NCBI RefSeq assembly: GCF_017874735.1 | Contig: NZ_JAGGLV010000002.1 | Coordinates: 415,320-479,319 of the forward strand | Length of the DNA stretch: 64,000 nucleotides | Reading direction: 5' to 3' | DNA from: Paenibacillus silagei | GTDB lineage: Bacteria; Bacillota; Bacilli; Paenibacillales; Paenibacillaceae | Shown here: positions 17,404 to 25,447 of the stretch, one piece after another | Numbering within the stretch: position 1 is the first letter of the stretch | Layout of the letters: each line of letters opens with the position of its first letter | Position numbers and translations under genes: made by a program | Notes under the pieces: generated by a model | Seen by the model: the letters and a program-made list of their open reading frames with translations, nothing else | Database searches by the model: none | What the model was told of the DNA's origin: nothing

Positions 17404-17440
17404 GCAGCCCTCCCGGAGGTCTTCCTCCGGCGAGGGCTGC
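17404..17440. terminator. Terminator hairpin of the carboxylesterase gene
   Basis: GCAGCCCTCCCGGAGG-TCTT-CCTCCGGCGAGGGCTGC is a very stable stem 11 bases beyond the stop codon. The T-tract on the minus side is poor (TGCTTGTG). Confidence 0.65.
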
Positions 17441-17450
17441 ATTTGTAAAC

Positions 17451-18932
17451 TTATCCCGTATAATACTCAAAAATCCGTCTGCGCTTCTCCCCGTCCAGGT
17501 CGTTCACCACGCCCGAGGATTGGTCAAATATCATGGTTGCCCGCGTCTGCGGTGTGTACTGCGGCCAATCCAGTCCCGGCGCTGCCGGATCTCCACCATG
17601 GGCGAAGGCGGTCCAGGCGGTCTGCATTGCCTCCGCCACTGCCTCCATGTCCGGCGTCACGTTCAGGCCATACTGCTTCAGCAGCGGGAGATTGTTGAAG
17701 ACATATAGAATCTCCGCTCCGTGAATGGCCTTCTCCAGCAGCGGATGCCCGGGCACCGTCCAGTCGAATCGGTACATCCAGACGGGGGCATGTCCCTGCT
17801 GCTTCTCCGCGAACGAAATCGAGCTGGCCCAGAAGAACAGGTCGGTCAGTACCTCCGCCTGTCCTTCCCAGGTATGGCTGTAATCCGAGGTCAGCTCGGA
17901 GAGGTCTTCCACTCCCATCAGCTGCTCCAGCGCTTTGAGCGATTGCTCGAAGTTATCGGCCTTCTGCCCTTCACGGAAGAACAGATTGCCTTCGTGCAGA
18001 TTCGTTCCGATCAGCACGGGAATGCCGCTGGCGGCTCCAGCCGCAATGGCCTGTACCGGCTCAACCGGCAGGGTTCCCTGCTCAACGACCGGCTGGAAGA
18101 ACATATTCATCGAGTCTCCGGACAGCTTGTAGGCCATCCGGCCTGCGGCTTCCATAATCTCTCCGGCCGGGAGCTTATGCAACAGCTGTGTATCGCTGCC
18201 GGGCTGAAGGCCCAGCTCGGCTAGCAATGCGGCGGCAATCTGCCCGCCCTGCTCCCCATTCAGCGTCTGCGCCGCCCCGCTCTCCATAATGGCCCGGGCG
18301 AACAGTCCCTTCGCCGCAGGCATCGCCAGAAGCGCGGCAATGCTCATGCTTCCTGCCGATTCACCGAAGACCGTGACCCGCGCCGGATCACCGCCGAATG
18401 CAGCGATATTCTGCTGCACCCATTCCAGGGCAGCAATCTGATCCAGGAGCCCCAGGTTACTGCCCAGCCCTCCGCCCAGCGGAGACAGATGCAGGAACCC
18501 GAGCGGACCCAGCCGGTAATTCACAGTAACCACCACGACATTCCCGGAGACAGCCAGTTTGCTGCCCTCGAACATCGGCTGGCTGCCTGCGCCGGTAACG
18601 AAGGTGCCGCCGTGAATCCACACCATCACCGGCAGCGCCCCGGTCGCCTCCGCTACCGCCGGGGACCAGACATTCAGATATAGACAATCTTCATCGTAGA
18701 CCGGGGTGGTCCCACCGAACCGCGTCCCGCTGGTGCTGACCGGCTGCAGGCTGACCGGTCCGAACTTGACGGCCTCCCGTACGCCGCTCCAGGACTCCGG
18801 CGGCTGCGGTGCCCGGAAGCGCAGCTCTCCGAGCGGCGGGGCAGCGAACGGGATGCCGCGCCACACGTTCACGCCGTTTCCCGCTTCTCCCTTCAGTTGC
18901 CCATAAGCTGTATTCACCAGTTGTCCTGACAT
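17451..18932 (-). CDS. Carboxylesterase/lipase, type B family (PnbA-like)
   Basis: 493 residues, an alpha/beta hydrolase of the carboxylesterase type B family, cytosolic (no signal peptide). Motifs are EDCLYLNVWSP (the EDCLYLN signature), the oxyanion hole VWIHGGTFVTGAG, and the nucleophile elbow VTVFGESAGSMS with Ser about residue 190. The late HGAEILYVFN carries the catalytic His, and an acidic residue lies in between. It hydrolyses carboxylic esters, as B. subtilis PnbA does with p-nitrobenzyl esters; the natural substrate is unknown. Of two ATGs three codons apart, the second (18932) has AAAAGGA at proper spacing. It begins 20 bases after the AI-2E-type permease gene and is probably co-transcribed. 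Confidence 0.9.
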   Translation of the reverse strand: MSGQLVNTAYGQLKGEAGNGVNVWRGIPFAAPPLGELRFRAPQPPESWSGVREAVKFGPVSLQPVSTSGTRFGGTTPVYDEDCLYLNVWSPAVAEATGALPVMVWIHGGTFVTGAGSQPMFEGSKLAVSGNVVVVTVNYRLGPLGFLHLSPLGGGLGSNLGLLDQIAALEWVQQNIAAFGGDPARVTVFGESAGSMSIAALLAMPAAKGLFARAIMESGAAQTLNGEQGGQIAAALLAELGLQPGSDTQLLHKLPAGEIMEAAGRMAYKLSGDSMNMFFQPVVEQGTLPVEPVQAIAAGAASGIPVLIGTNLHEGNLFFREGQKADNFEQSLKALEQLMGVEDLSELTSDYSHTWEGQAEVLTDLFFWASSISFAEKQQGHAPVWMYRFDWTVPGHPLLEKAIHGAEILYVFNNLPLLKQYGLNVTPDMEAVAEAMQTAWTAFAHGGDPAAPGLDWPQYTPQTRATMIFDQSSGVVNDLDGEKRRRIFEYYTG

Positions 18933-18952
18933 TGCACTCATTCCTTTTCGCT

Positions 18953-20110
18953 TTATTCCTCAGTCTTTTCTTCAATGACTCTGTAGAGCCCGGAGCGGAA
19001 GCGGAACCACTGGAAGATATGGGTCATTACCACTTTAAGCACGGCGTAGCCCGGAACCGCCAGTATGATACCGAGTACACCGAACATTTTTCCGGCAAAA
19101 ATAATCACAAAAATAATCGTAATCGGGTGAATCCTCAGCGATTTCCCCATAATCTGCGGCGAGATGAACTTCCCTTCGATCAGTTGAACCGCGGTCCAGA
19201 CAATGACCATCTTCAGCAGCATAAACGGTGAGGTAACCATCGCCACGATCAGCGCAGGGGTAATCGCAATGGCCGGCCCCAGATAAGGAACTACAGCCGT
19301 ACAAGCGGCAACGATCGCCAGAACCAGCGAATACTCCAGCCCGATAATCAGGTACCCGATATAGAGCAGTGCTCCGATGCAACAGCTGACAATAATCTGG
19401 CCGCGGATATACGATGCGATCTGGTTATTCATCTCCTGCATAACCATCCGGGACTGCGGCCGCAGTGCGGTAGGGATGAGTCTCATGAGATAGTCGGGCA
19501 ATCTTTTGCCGTCGCGCAGGAGATAGAAGAGAATGAATGGCGTAGTCACTACAGCCAGCACAATTTCGGTCAGTGTTCCAACGAAGCTGCCTACGCCGCT
19601 GACAGCATTATTCAGGAAGGTTGTGGCCCAGGTCGTCACCTTGCTGGTGATATCACTAAGGTCCGTGCCTACGCTCGACTGAATCTTATTGAACAGTTCA
19701 CTGCCGGTAAGCTGGAGGAATTCCTCCTGGATCTGCTCACTGTAGACGGGGAAGTTGTCAATCAGGCCCATAAGCTGGGTGCGGATGATCGGGATGACCA
19801 TAAGCAGAACCAGGGTAATGATCCCCATGATGATCAGATACAGAATGACAATGCCATACGCCCGCTTCACCCGGCTTCTCTTCTCCAGACGGTCCACCAG
19901 CGGATTCAACAGATAATAGGCGATCCCTGAGAGCAGCAGCGGCGCTGCCACCGTATGCAGAAGCACAGACAGCGGCTTGAACACAAACGGAATCTTTGAG
20001 AATACGAGTATCGTTAAGCCCACCAGCAGCGCAATCAGCAGACCCACCACAAACTTGTTGTTCAGAAAAAACTTCTTGAATTTATCCGGCCATACCTGCC
20101 GTCTATCCAT
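18953..20110 (-). CDS. AI-2E transporter family (PerM/YdbI-like) membrane protein
   Basis: 385 residues with about eight transmembrane helices: KFVVGLLIALLVGLTILVFS, VAAPLLLSGIAYYLLNPLVD, YGIVILYLIIMGIITLVLLM, and a long hydrophilic helical stretch (about residues 125-190). Then come VVTTPFILFYLLRDGKRL, the YIRGQIIVSCCIGALLYIGY helix, and VPYLGPAIAITPALIVAM near the C-terminus, the family motif. Members include autoinducer-2 exporters and Na+/H+ antiporter-like proteins, so substrate cannot be given. A possible two-gene unit with the esterase downstream. Confidence 0.9.
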   Translation of the reverse strand: MDRRQVWPDKFKKFFLNNKFVVGLLIALLVGLTILVFSKIPFVFKPLSVLLHTVAAPLLLSGIAYYLLNPLVDRLEKRSRVKRAYGIVILYLIIMGIITLVLLMVIPIIRTQLMGLIDNFPVYSEQIQEEFLQLTGSELFNKIQSSVGTDLSDITSKVTTWATTFLNNAVSGVGSFVGTLTEIVLAVVTTPFILFYLLRDGKRLPDYLMRLIPTALRPQSRMVMQEMNNQIASYIRGQIIVSCCIGALLYIGYLIIGLEYSLVLAIVAACTAVVPYLGPAIAITPALIVAMVTSPFMLLKMVIVWTAVQLIEGKFISPQIMGKSLRIHPITIIFVIIFAGKMFGVLGIILAVPGYAVLKVVMTHIFQWFRFRSGLYRVIEEKTEE

Positions 20111-20211
20111 ATCCTGCCGCCCCCTAGCTGCAACTCTTACCTGTTAAGTGTGATTATTTGCACTATGTATAAGCATAGTAACCCTGTAGCTGCAAGTCAA
20201 ATCAGGGACAT

Positions 20212-20943
20212 TCAACGCAAATAGCAGCCATTGTTAATATCAAAGGTGGCTCCTGTATAAGCTCTGGCTCTGCTGCTCAGCATAAAAATCACCGTATCGG
20301 CAACATCCTCCGCCAGCAGCGGCTCAGGATTTAACTGGTGTTCCCGGTATTCCTGCTGCCTCCAGGCGGGGATATGTCCCATCATCGGGGTGTCCGCCAT
20401 GGTCGGAGCCACTGCATTCACGCGGATCAAAGGGGCAAAATTCATTGCACAGCTCTTGGTCAAGCCAAGAATAGCAGCCTTCGTTAGACCGTATACTGCA
20501 TCGGAGCTGCCTTCCTGGCCGGAGACTGACGACATGTTGACGATGACGCCCTTTTGCTTCTGCTCCAGCAGCATGCGTCCGAAGGCCTGGGAGAAGTAGA
20601 CATACCCTTTGATATTGATATCCATCACCCGGTTGATCTCCTCCGGCGTATACTCCAGCAGGCTGCGGCCCAGATAGATCCCTGCATTGTTGACCAGCCC
20701 GCTCACATCGGCATGCTCTTGCTGAAGGGCTGAGAAGAAGTGCTCCACCTCGCTGTAATTGGCGACATCCAGCCGGTAAGTGTAGAGCTTATCCGAAGCG
20801 GCTGCGTGCTTCAACTCCTCCAGACGGGGACCATCCAGGTCACAGCCAATGACCTCAGCTCCCGCCTCCAGACTATATCTGACAATGGCCTTACCAATAC
20901 CTGAAGCAGCACCGGTCACTATTATTTTCATTCCTTGCAGCAT
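20212..20943 (-). CDS. Short-chain dehydrogenase/reductase (SDR)
   Basis: 243 residues, a classical SDR. It has the Rossmann TGAASGIG motif (about residues 11-18), D38 after beta-2 (GCDLDGPRL), NNAGIYLG and the catalytic S-Y-K set: MSSVSGQEGSSDAVYGLTKAA (Ser about 141, YGLTK with Tyr and Lys). The acidic residue at the end of beta-2 suggests NAD(H) rather than NADP(H). The C-terminus TGATFDINNGCYLR is the typical substrate-side loop. An oxidoreductase of unknown substrate, resembling those for sugars or 3-oxoacyl compounds. Translation starts near GGAGGAAGG. It is followed after about 40 bases by the end of a GNAT gene on the same strand. Confidence 0.88.
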   Translation of the reverse strand: MLQGMKIIVTGAASGIGKAIVRYSLEAGAEVIGCDLDGPRLEELKHAAASDKLYTYRLDVANYSEVEHFFSALQQEHADVSGLVNNAGIYLGRSLLEYTPEEINRVMDINIKGYVYFSQAFGRMLLEQKQKGVIVNMSSVSGQEGSSDAVYGLTKAAILGLTKSCAMNFAPLIRVNAVAPTMADTPMMGHIPAWRQQEYREHQLNPEPLLAEDVADTVIFMLSSRARAYTGATFDINNGCYLR

Positions 20944-20985
20944 CCTTTGACCTTCCTCCCTGTAATAGACTTAATAATTACAGTC

Positions 20986-21795
20986 TTACTGAAAGCGCAA
21001 ATCAACAATACTTCCGGTCCGCTTGAAGCCCACCGACTGATAGACCTTATTGGAATCGGGATTCGCCGCATCGGCGTAGAGCATGGGCGTCACGCCCTTA
21101 CTGAGCAGTTCGGCACACAGGGCAGCTACAGCCGCACTCGCATACCCGTGCTTGCGGAACTCACGCGGAGTGAACACTTCATTAATCCGCGCTTGCCTGG
21201 CAGACTGATGGGCCAGATTAACCATAGACACCGGCTGGTCCCGGTCGATCCACAGACGGAGCTTGCCGGATGCCGTAACCGCTGCGGCATAGTCCAGATG
21301 ATCCTCCGGTGCACTCTCCGTACCGAAGCAATCCTGCACGAATCCGGCTAAATACCCCGCGATGAGCGGGATATCACCTGGCCCCGCCTGCTGCAGCTTG
21401 CCGCTGACACCGTGCGGCAGCTGCACCTCCGGGCAGTGATAGGCTTCCATCATCATCCGGACCTGATAAGACTTGCCGGTAAGCTTGCCGTACGCATCGG
21501 CGAACAGCCTCCCCGTCTCCAGCGTTCCGTTAACCCCCGGCAATTCGCGGTCCTCCAGCATTTCCGCCAGCTCCCGGACAAGGGAACGGCGCCTCTCTTC
21601 AGCCAGCTCCGGTGATAACCACAACCACGAGTTACGCCCGGCGGCATGGGCGAAGAGGAGATCATTCTCCTCTGTCCTGAGCCGCAGGGCTTCCCCGTTC
21701 TCCACAATCAGATGGATGAGATTATATTCCACCTCTTCCTGCATGAACTGCCCTGTGTGCAGCACATCATCCCCCGGCCCAAAGCTTACGAACAT
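20986..21795 (-). CDS. GNAT family N-acetyltransferase
   Basis: 269 residues. The C-terminal half is a GNAT fold: LWIDRDQPVSMVNLAHQS, INEVFTPREFRKHGYASAAV (the acetyl-CoA-binding R-x-x-G-x-A loop, RKHGYA), AALCAELLSKGVTPMLYADAANPDSNKVYQSVGF, and the closing NxxSNKVYQSVGF. The N-terminal 130 residues are a less conserved domain seen in two-domain GNAT proteins of Firmicutes. The acceptor is unknown. It ends 43 bases upstream of the SDR start on the same strand, so the two may be co-transcribed. Confidence 0.85.
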   Translation of the reverse strand: MFVSFGPGDDVLHTGQFMQEEVEYNLIHLIVENGEALRLRTEENDLLFAHAAGRNSWLWLSPELAEERRRSLVRELAEMLEDRELPGVNGTLETGRLFADAYGKLTGKSYQVRMMMEAYHCPEVQLPHGVSGKLQQAGPGDIPLIAGYLAGFVQDCFGTESAPEDHLDYAAAVTASGKLRLWIDRDQPVSMVNLAHQSARQARINEVFTPREFRKHGYASAAVAALCAELLSKGVTPMLYADAANPDSNKVYQSVGFKRTGSIVDLRFQ

Positions 21796-21839
21796 CCCGC
21801 TTCCCCCTCTTAGACTTTTCTATCTATTGTAATGCCCGT

Positions 21840-22199
21840 TCATTTCTTCTTCTTACCTTTGGCACCCTTAGGGGTAGCGGCCTTGAAGCCTTCTTCATAC
21901 GTATAGAGCAGATTCTCTTCGAGCTGTTCTCCCTTCAGCACCTTGCGCACCAGGCTTTTAGCAGATTTAGGGGTGACATCCCTGTACCATACGCCTTCCG
22001 GGTAAGAGATCACGACACAGGCATCCGAACATCTTCCGTTGCAGCGGGTTACTGTTGTATGTATCAGCGCGTCTGCCCCTTGCTTCGTAATCTCGTCCTC
22101 AATCGCTTCGGCTACCTCTTCGCCCTTGTGCTTCTTGCAGTCACTTCCGTTACAGATCAGCAAATGGCTGACTGTTCCTTGCAGATTCCAGGTTGTCAT
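21840..22199 (-). CDS. (2Fe-2S) thioredoxin-like ferredoxin
   Basis: 119 residues. A thioredoxin-like 2Fe-2S domain: LLICNGSDCKKHKGEEVAEA, then TRCNGRCSDACVVISYPEGVWY, with cysteines at about 16, 21, 53, 57 and 61. This Cx4C plus CxxxC(x)C set is that of Fd2/Fp2-type (2Fe-2S) ferredoxins, also found in NuoE. The C-terminus is a lysine-rich tail (GAKGKKKK). The protein is small and cytosolic and probably carries electrons. It is divergent from the Fur-controlled AraC regulator, so a role in iron metabolism is plausible but unproven. Confidence 0.8.
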   Translation of the reverse strand: MTTWNLQGTVSHLLICNGSDCKKHKGEEVAEAIEDEITKQGADALIHTTVTRCNGRCSDACVVISYPEGVWYRDVTPKSAKSLVRKVLKGEQLEENLLYTYEEGFKAATPKGAKGKKKK

Positions 22200-22274
22200 G
22201 GCCTTCTTCGCCCCCTCTAATACAACTATACCCTGCTTGTCTCTGACCCTAAACTTTACCTTCCTATTCGAGGA

Positions 22275-22323
22275 TCGTCAATAGCAGGAAAGACTGTTAT
22301 ACTATTACTGAGAATGATTATCA
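22275..22323 (+). promoter_or_regulatory. Fur box and promoter ahead of the AraC-type regulator
   Basis: TGAGAATGATTATCA (22309-22323) matches the 7-1-7 Fur consensus at 14 of 15 positions. It lies just downstream of a candidate promoter (TCGTCA, 17 bases, TATACT ending at 22303). Fur with iron would block transcription. Confidence 0.8.
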
Positions 22324-22347
22324 CCCAAGAAAAGAGTGACTTGTAAC

Positions 22348-23937
22348 ATGCAGACGCGAAATGCCGGCAGTTCATTGCCTACTCCTCATAGCTTTTATAT
22401 TCCGGTACATGTAACGGCACTGGATCAAGCCTCCTTTAACCGGGAAAATCCCATTCCCCCCTTCACCTCATTCCTGGTAGTAGTCACCGGCGGAAGCGGA
22501 GTCATCGGGCTAAATGGAGAACGTATCCGTCTATCCGGCGGTCATATGGTGTGCAGCGACAGTCCGGTGGATATCAGGCTGCCCCGCAGCCATAAGCTGC
22601 AGGGTGTGTGGATCGAATACGCGGTGATCTCCGGCAACAGCCGGCCCTTCAGCCCGCTGAACCATGATCTGCCACTCCGAAGCTGCCCTCCCCATGTAAG
22701 CACGCTTGCTGTGCAGCTTCTTAGCAGCTGGAACCAGCCGAAGCAGCGCACGCCATTTGCCTTACAAGCTCTGTTCACAGAGCTGCTCACTGAGCTGCAC
22801 AATAGTGCTGCCGAGTACAAAGAACCGCAGGCTCAGTGGATTGACCGTGTACTACATCATATAGAGTCTCATTATAATGAAGATTTGACGAGAGAACAGG
22901 CGGCCGGACTTGCCGGAGTCACCCCGGAGCATTTCTCCCGTGCCTTCCGCAGATTCACCGGGCAGACCTTCAATGAATATATAACGCTGCTGCGCATCCG
23001 TAAGGCCCAGCAGCGTATCCTTACAGGAGCCCCGAATCTGAGTACGCTGGCGCTTGAGGTTGGTTATAGCGAAGGAACCTATTTAAGCCGCAAATTCAAG
23101 CAGGTTGTAGGAATTTCGCCTTCAGCCTATCACCGTAAGAGCAAATCTGTAGTCTCGCTGAACTTCAATCATACGGCCAGCCTCCATGCGCTCGAAGTCG
23201 TCCCCCGGCTGGGGGTCTATTCGGATTGGATGGAGAGCATGCAGCCCGTTCCCTCCAGGAAGAAGCTGCCGGATGAAGGAACCCGCTCCGTAGGTCTATA
23301 CGAACGTCTATCGTCTGCCCGGCCGGATGTCATCATTAGCTACTCCTTGCCTGACAAGAGCAAGCAGCTCCTGTCCGTCGCACCGGTAATTGAGATTCCC
23401 TTCATGCAAATGGACTGGCGGGAGCAATTCCGGCTGATTGCCGAGGTGACCGGACGCCAGCCGCAGGCTGAGGCCTGGCTAAGCCTCTATGACTGGCATT
23501 GTTACCAGGCTAATCAGCTGCTGGACCGGCGGATCGGTGACCGTGGAACCGCCATAGTCCTGGAGCTTGGCGCAGAGACGGCCTACTGCTTCAGCAGCAG
23601 CTACGGGCGTGGGACGCAGATTCTGTATCATGATCTTGGCTTCCGCCCGCCGCTTGGCCTCGTTGCCGAGGGCCTGCTGGATCAGGGCTATCTGGAGATT
23701 GCCTTCCATAACATCGCCCGCTACCCCGCTGACCATATCTTCATTACCTCTAGTAGGGAGGCTGCTGAAGCACTGGAGCCGCTGCAGAGCTTTCTTCACC
23801 CAGTACAGCAACATTATATCGGTGAATCTTCAGGCGGAAGAATCTATTACCTGAATCAGCCCGGCATGTTCTACGGGTTCGACCCGCTCTCCTCCGAGGC
23901 TCAGCTGAAGGTCCTGGTGCAGGCGCTGACATCATAA
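22348..23937 (+). CDS. AraC-family regulator fused to a siderophore-binding-protein domain (Btr-like)
   Basis: 529 residues in three parts. Residues 1-150 form an AraC N-terminal cupin-like sensing domain. About 155-260 hold two HTH motifs of AraC (YNEDLTREQAAGLAGVTPEHFSRAFRRFTG, and ILTGAPNLSTLALEVGYSEG ... KQVVGISPSAYH). About 275-525 form a periplasmic-binding (FeuA-like) domain: LHALEVVPRLGVYSDW, RPDVIISYSL, APVIEIPFMQMDWREQF. The same layout occurs in B. subtilis Btr, which senses bacillibactin and activates the feu operon. A Fur box precedes it and a siderophore receptor gene follows. The start was set at ATG 22348; a GTG four codons upstream is possible. The exact siderophore is unknown. 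Confidence 0.88.
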   Translation: MQTRNAGSSLPTPHSFYIPVHVTALDQASFNRENPIPPFTSFLVVVTGGSGVIGLNGERIRLSGGHMVCSDSPVDIRLPRSHKLQGVWIEYAVISGNSRPFSPLNHDLPLRSCPPHVSTLAVQLLSSWNQPKQRTPFALQALFTELLTELHNSAAEYKEPQAQWIDRVLHHIESHYNEDLTREQAAGLAGVTPEHFSRAFRRFTGQTFNEYITLLRIRKAQQRILTGAPNLSTLALEVGYSEGTYLSRKFKQVVGISPSAYHRKSKSVVSLNFNHTASLHALEVVPRLGVYSDWMESMQPVPSRKKLPDEGTRSVGLYERLSSARPDVIISYSLPDKSKQLLSVAPVIEIPFMQMDWREQFRLIAEVTGRQPQAEAWLSLYDWHCYQANQLLDRRIGDRGTAIVLELGAETAYCFSSSYGRGTQILYHDLGFRPPLGLVAEGLLDQGYLEIAFHNIARYPADHIFITSSREAAEALEPLQSFLHPVQQHYIGESSGGRIYYLNQPGMFYGFDPLSSEAQLKVLVQALTS

Positions 23938-24002
23938 ATTTACATAGCCGGACATCACATTCAGCCATAGTCTAATCAGAGCAAACTCTGTAAAGTGTTA
24001 TT

Positions 24003-24021
24003 GAGAATGATAATCGTTCTA
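24003..24021 (+). promoter_or_regulatory. Fur box upstream of the siderophore-binding lipoprotein
   Basis: GAGAATGATAATCGTTCTA matches the 19-bp Fur consensus at about 15 of 19 positions. Just upstream (23977-23990) lies the inverted repeat CAGAG-CAAA-CTCTG, a possible activator site. Confidence 0.75.
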
Positions 24022-24039
24022 CATTAAGGAGGCTGCATC

Positions 24040-25065
24040 TTGAAAATCCCGTATTTACGTTCACGCCGCATTCACCCGAAGGCTTGGATGGTCCTGTCTC
24101 TGCTTCTGGCATTGACTCTTAGCGTCTCGGCTTGCGGAAACAACACTTCTAATACCAGCAGTGGTGCTGCTTCAGCTAATGCTACCGGAACACCCGATTC
24201 CTCCCCTCAGCCAGAGAAGGCTGCTGCAACCGCAGCTCCGGCTTTCCATACTGTGACAACTGTGAATGGAGATATTGAGGTACCGGCAGCACCGCAACGG
24301 ATTGTTGCCGAGGAATATCTGGGCAGCTTGATTGCCCTGGATACGATTCCGGTCGGTGCGCCCGGGCTTACACTGGAGAATATGTACTTCAAAGAATTCC
24401 TCACAGGAGTCGCCGACACCGGCACATACGGTAAAATGTCACCGGAGAATATCATCGCGCTGAATCCCGACTTGATTATCTCCGGCAATGCAGACAGCTA
24501 TGCGGCGCTCAGCCAGATTGCCCCAACGGTCATTGTGCCATACGGTGATCTGAAGAATGCGTATGAAGAGCTGACCTATTTCGGCAAGCTGCTGGGCAAG
24601 GAGCAGGAAGCAGCAGCCTGGCTGGCTGATTACGATAAGCGTATTGCTGACGCCAAGGCCCGTGTGGATGCAGCCATTCCTGCCGGGGCCACCTTCAGTA
24701 TTCTGGAGCATGCAGACAAGTCCACCTGGGTCTATGGGGATAACTTCGGACGCGGAGGACAGCCCATCTATCAGGCGTTGGGGCGCAAGCCGCCCACTGG
24801 AGTGGCTGCTGAAATTATGGAGAAACAGTGGGCTGAATTATCCGCTGAGACCCTGGGCAAGTATGCGGGTGATTATCTCGTCATTACCGACAATACCTGG
24901 ACTGCTCAAGACTTCCAGGCAGACCCGATCTGGGGCAGCCTGCCGGCAGTCAAGAACGGGAAGATCTACGTATGGAAAGAAGAGCGCTCCTGGTACTATG
25001 ATCCGATTGCCGTTCTGGCCCAGACGGAGGAGCTGGCCGATTGGCTGACCGGAGTACAACAATAA
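24040..25065 (+). CDS. Siderophore/iron ABC transporter substrate-binding lipoprotein
   Basis: 341 residues. The start is TTG at 24040 with AAGGAGG seven bases upstream; no ATG fits. A signal sequence with lipobox LSVSAC (Cys about 32) is followed by a Ser/Thr/Asn-rich linker of about 40 residues. Then comes a class III binding protein: PAAPQRIVAEEYLGSLIALD, GKMSPENIIALNPDLIISGN, ADYDKRIADAKARVDAAIP and WGSLPAVKNGKIYVWKEERSWYYDPIA. It is of the FeuA/FhuD/YfiY type. It is preceded by a Fur box and by the gene of a Btr-like activator. The matching permeases are at 30.5-32.7 kb on the other strand; no ATPase gene is nearby. Confidence 0.92.
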   Translation: MKIPYLRSRRIHPKAWMVLSLLLALTLSVSACGNNTSNTSSGAASANATGTPDSSPQPEKAAATAAPAFHTVTTVNGDIEVPAAPQRIVAEEYLGSLIALDTIPVGAPGLTLENMYFKEFLTGVADTGTYGKMSPENIIALNPDLIISGNADSYAALSQIAPTVIVPYGDLKNAYEELTYFGKLLGKEQEAAAWLADYDKRIADAKARVDAAIPAGATFSILEHADKSTWVYGDNFGRGGQPIYQALGRKPPTGVAAEIMEKQWAELSAETLGKYAGDYLVITDNTWTAQDFQADPIWGSLPAVKNGKIYVWKEERSWYYDPIAVLAQTEELADWLTGVQQ

Positions 25066-25078
25066 TGGATTCATGAAT

Positions 25079-25116
25079 AAGCTGCCTGGAGCCTTGAATG
25101 GCTTCCGGCAGCTTTT
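25079..25116 (+). terminator. Intrinsic terminator of the siderophore-binding lipoprotein gene
   Basis: AAGCTGCCTGGAGCC-TTGAAT-GGCTTCCGGCAGCTT is followed by TTGG; the T-tract is within the arm (CTTTTGG). It lies 14 bases after the stop codon. Confidence 0.8.
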
Positions 25117-25208
25117 GGCGTTTACCCTATCCATTACTCGGAGATAATATCTGTAGCCCGCCGCACCGGAACCGGTGAATTATTCTTGCGGTGCACAAGG
25201 AGACCTCC

Positions 25209-25442
25209 ATGAAGATTATCAGTATCTATGTCCTGTTAGCTGTTCTTACGCTTACGTTAATAGTCATCATTGATGTGATGTCCGGCATCAGCCTGCGTGC
25301 ATCCATTCATTCGCTCTCGACCATCTTTGCTACAACCACACTACAGGAAGCCATATGTATCACAATCTTCCTGCTTCTCCCGTTCGTTCAGGTAGCCGTC
25401 CATGTCTCTAAGAAGCGTCAATCCCGCCGGAAACCGTCTTAA
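25209..25442 (+). CDS. Small two-helix membrane protein, unknown function
   Basis: 77 residues, with two hydrophobic helices (MKIISIYVLLAVLTLTLIVII and AICITIFLLLPFVQVAVHV) and a very basic C-terminus (KKRQSRRKPS). Start ATG 25209 has AAGGAG six bases upstream; an in-frame ATG six codons earlier does not. It lies convergent to the Ger(x)B gene and ends only five bases from its stop. I do not recognise a family. It resembles small membrane subunits linked to some germination operons, but that is only a guess. Confidence 0.55.
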   Translation: MKIISIYVLLAVLTLTLIVIIDVMSGISLRASIHSLSTIFATTTLQEAICITIFLLLPFVQVAVHVSKKRQSRRKPS

Positions 25443-25447
25443 TTCTT

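Noticed and set aside
16726..17698. Long open frames on both strands across array B (NVIEKP-type 17-residue repeats)
   Set aside because: Same reason as for array A. The same residues recur in array C only because the hairpin core has the same phase. Translation is not excluded but is not supported.
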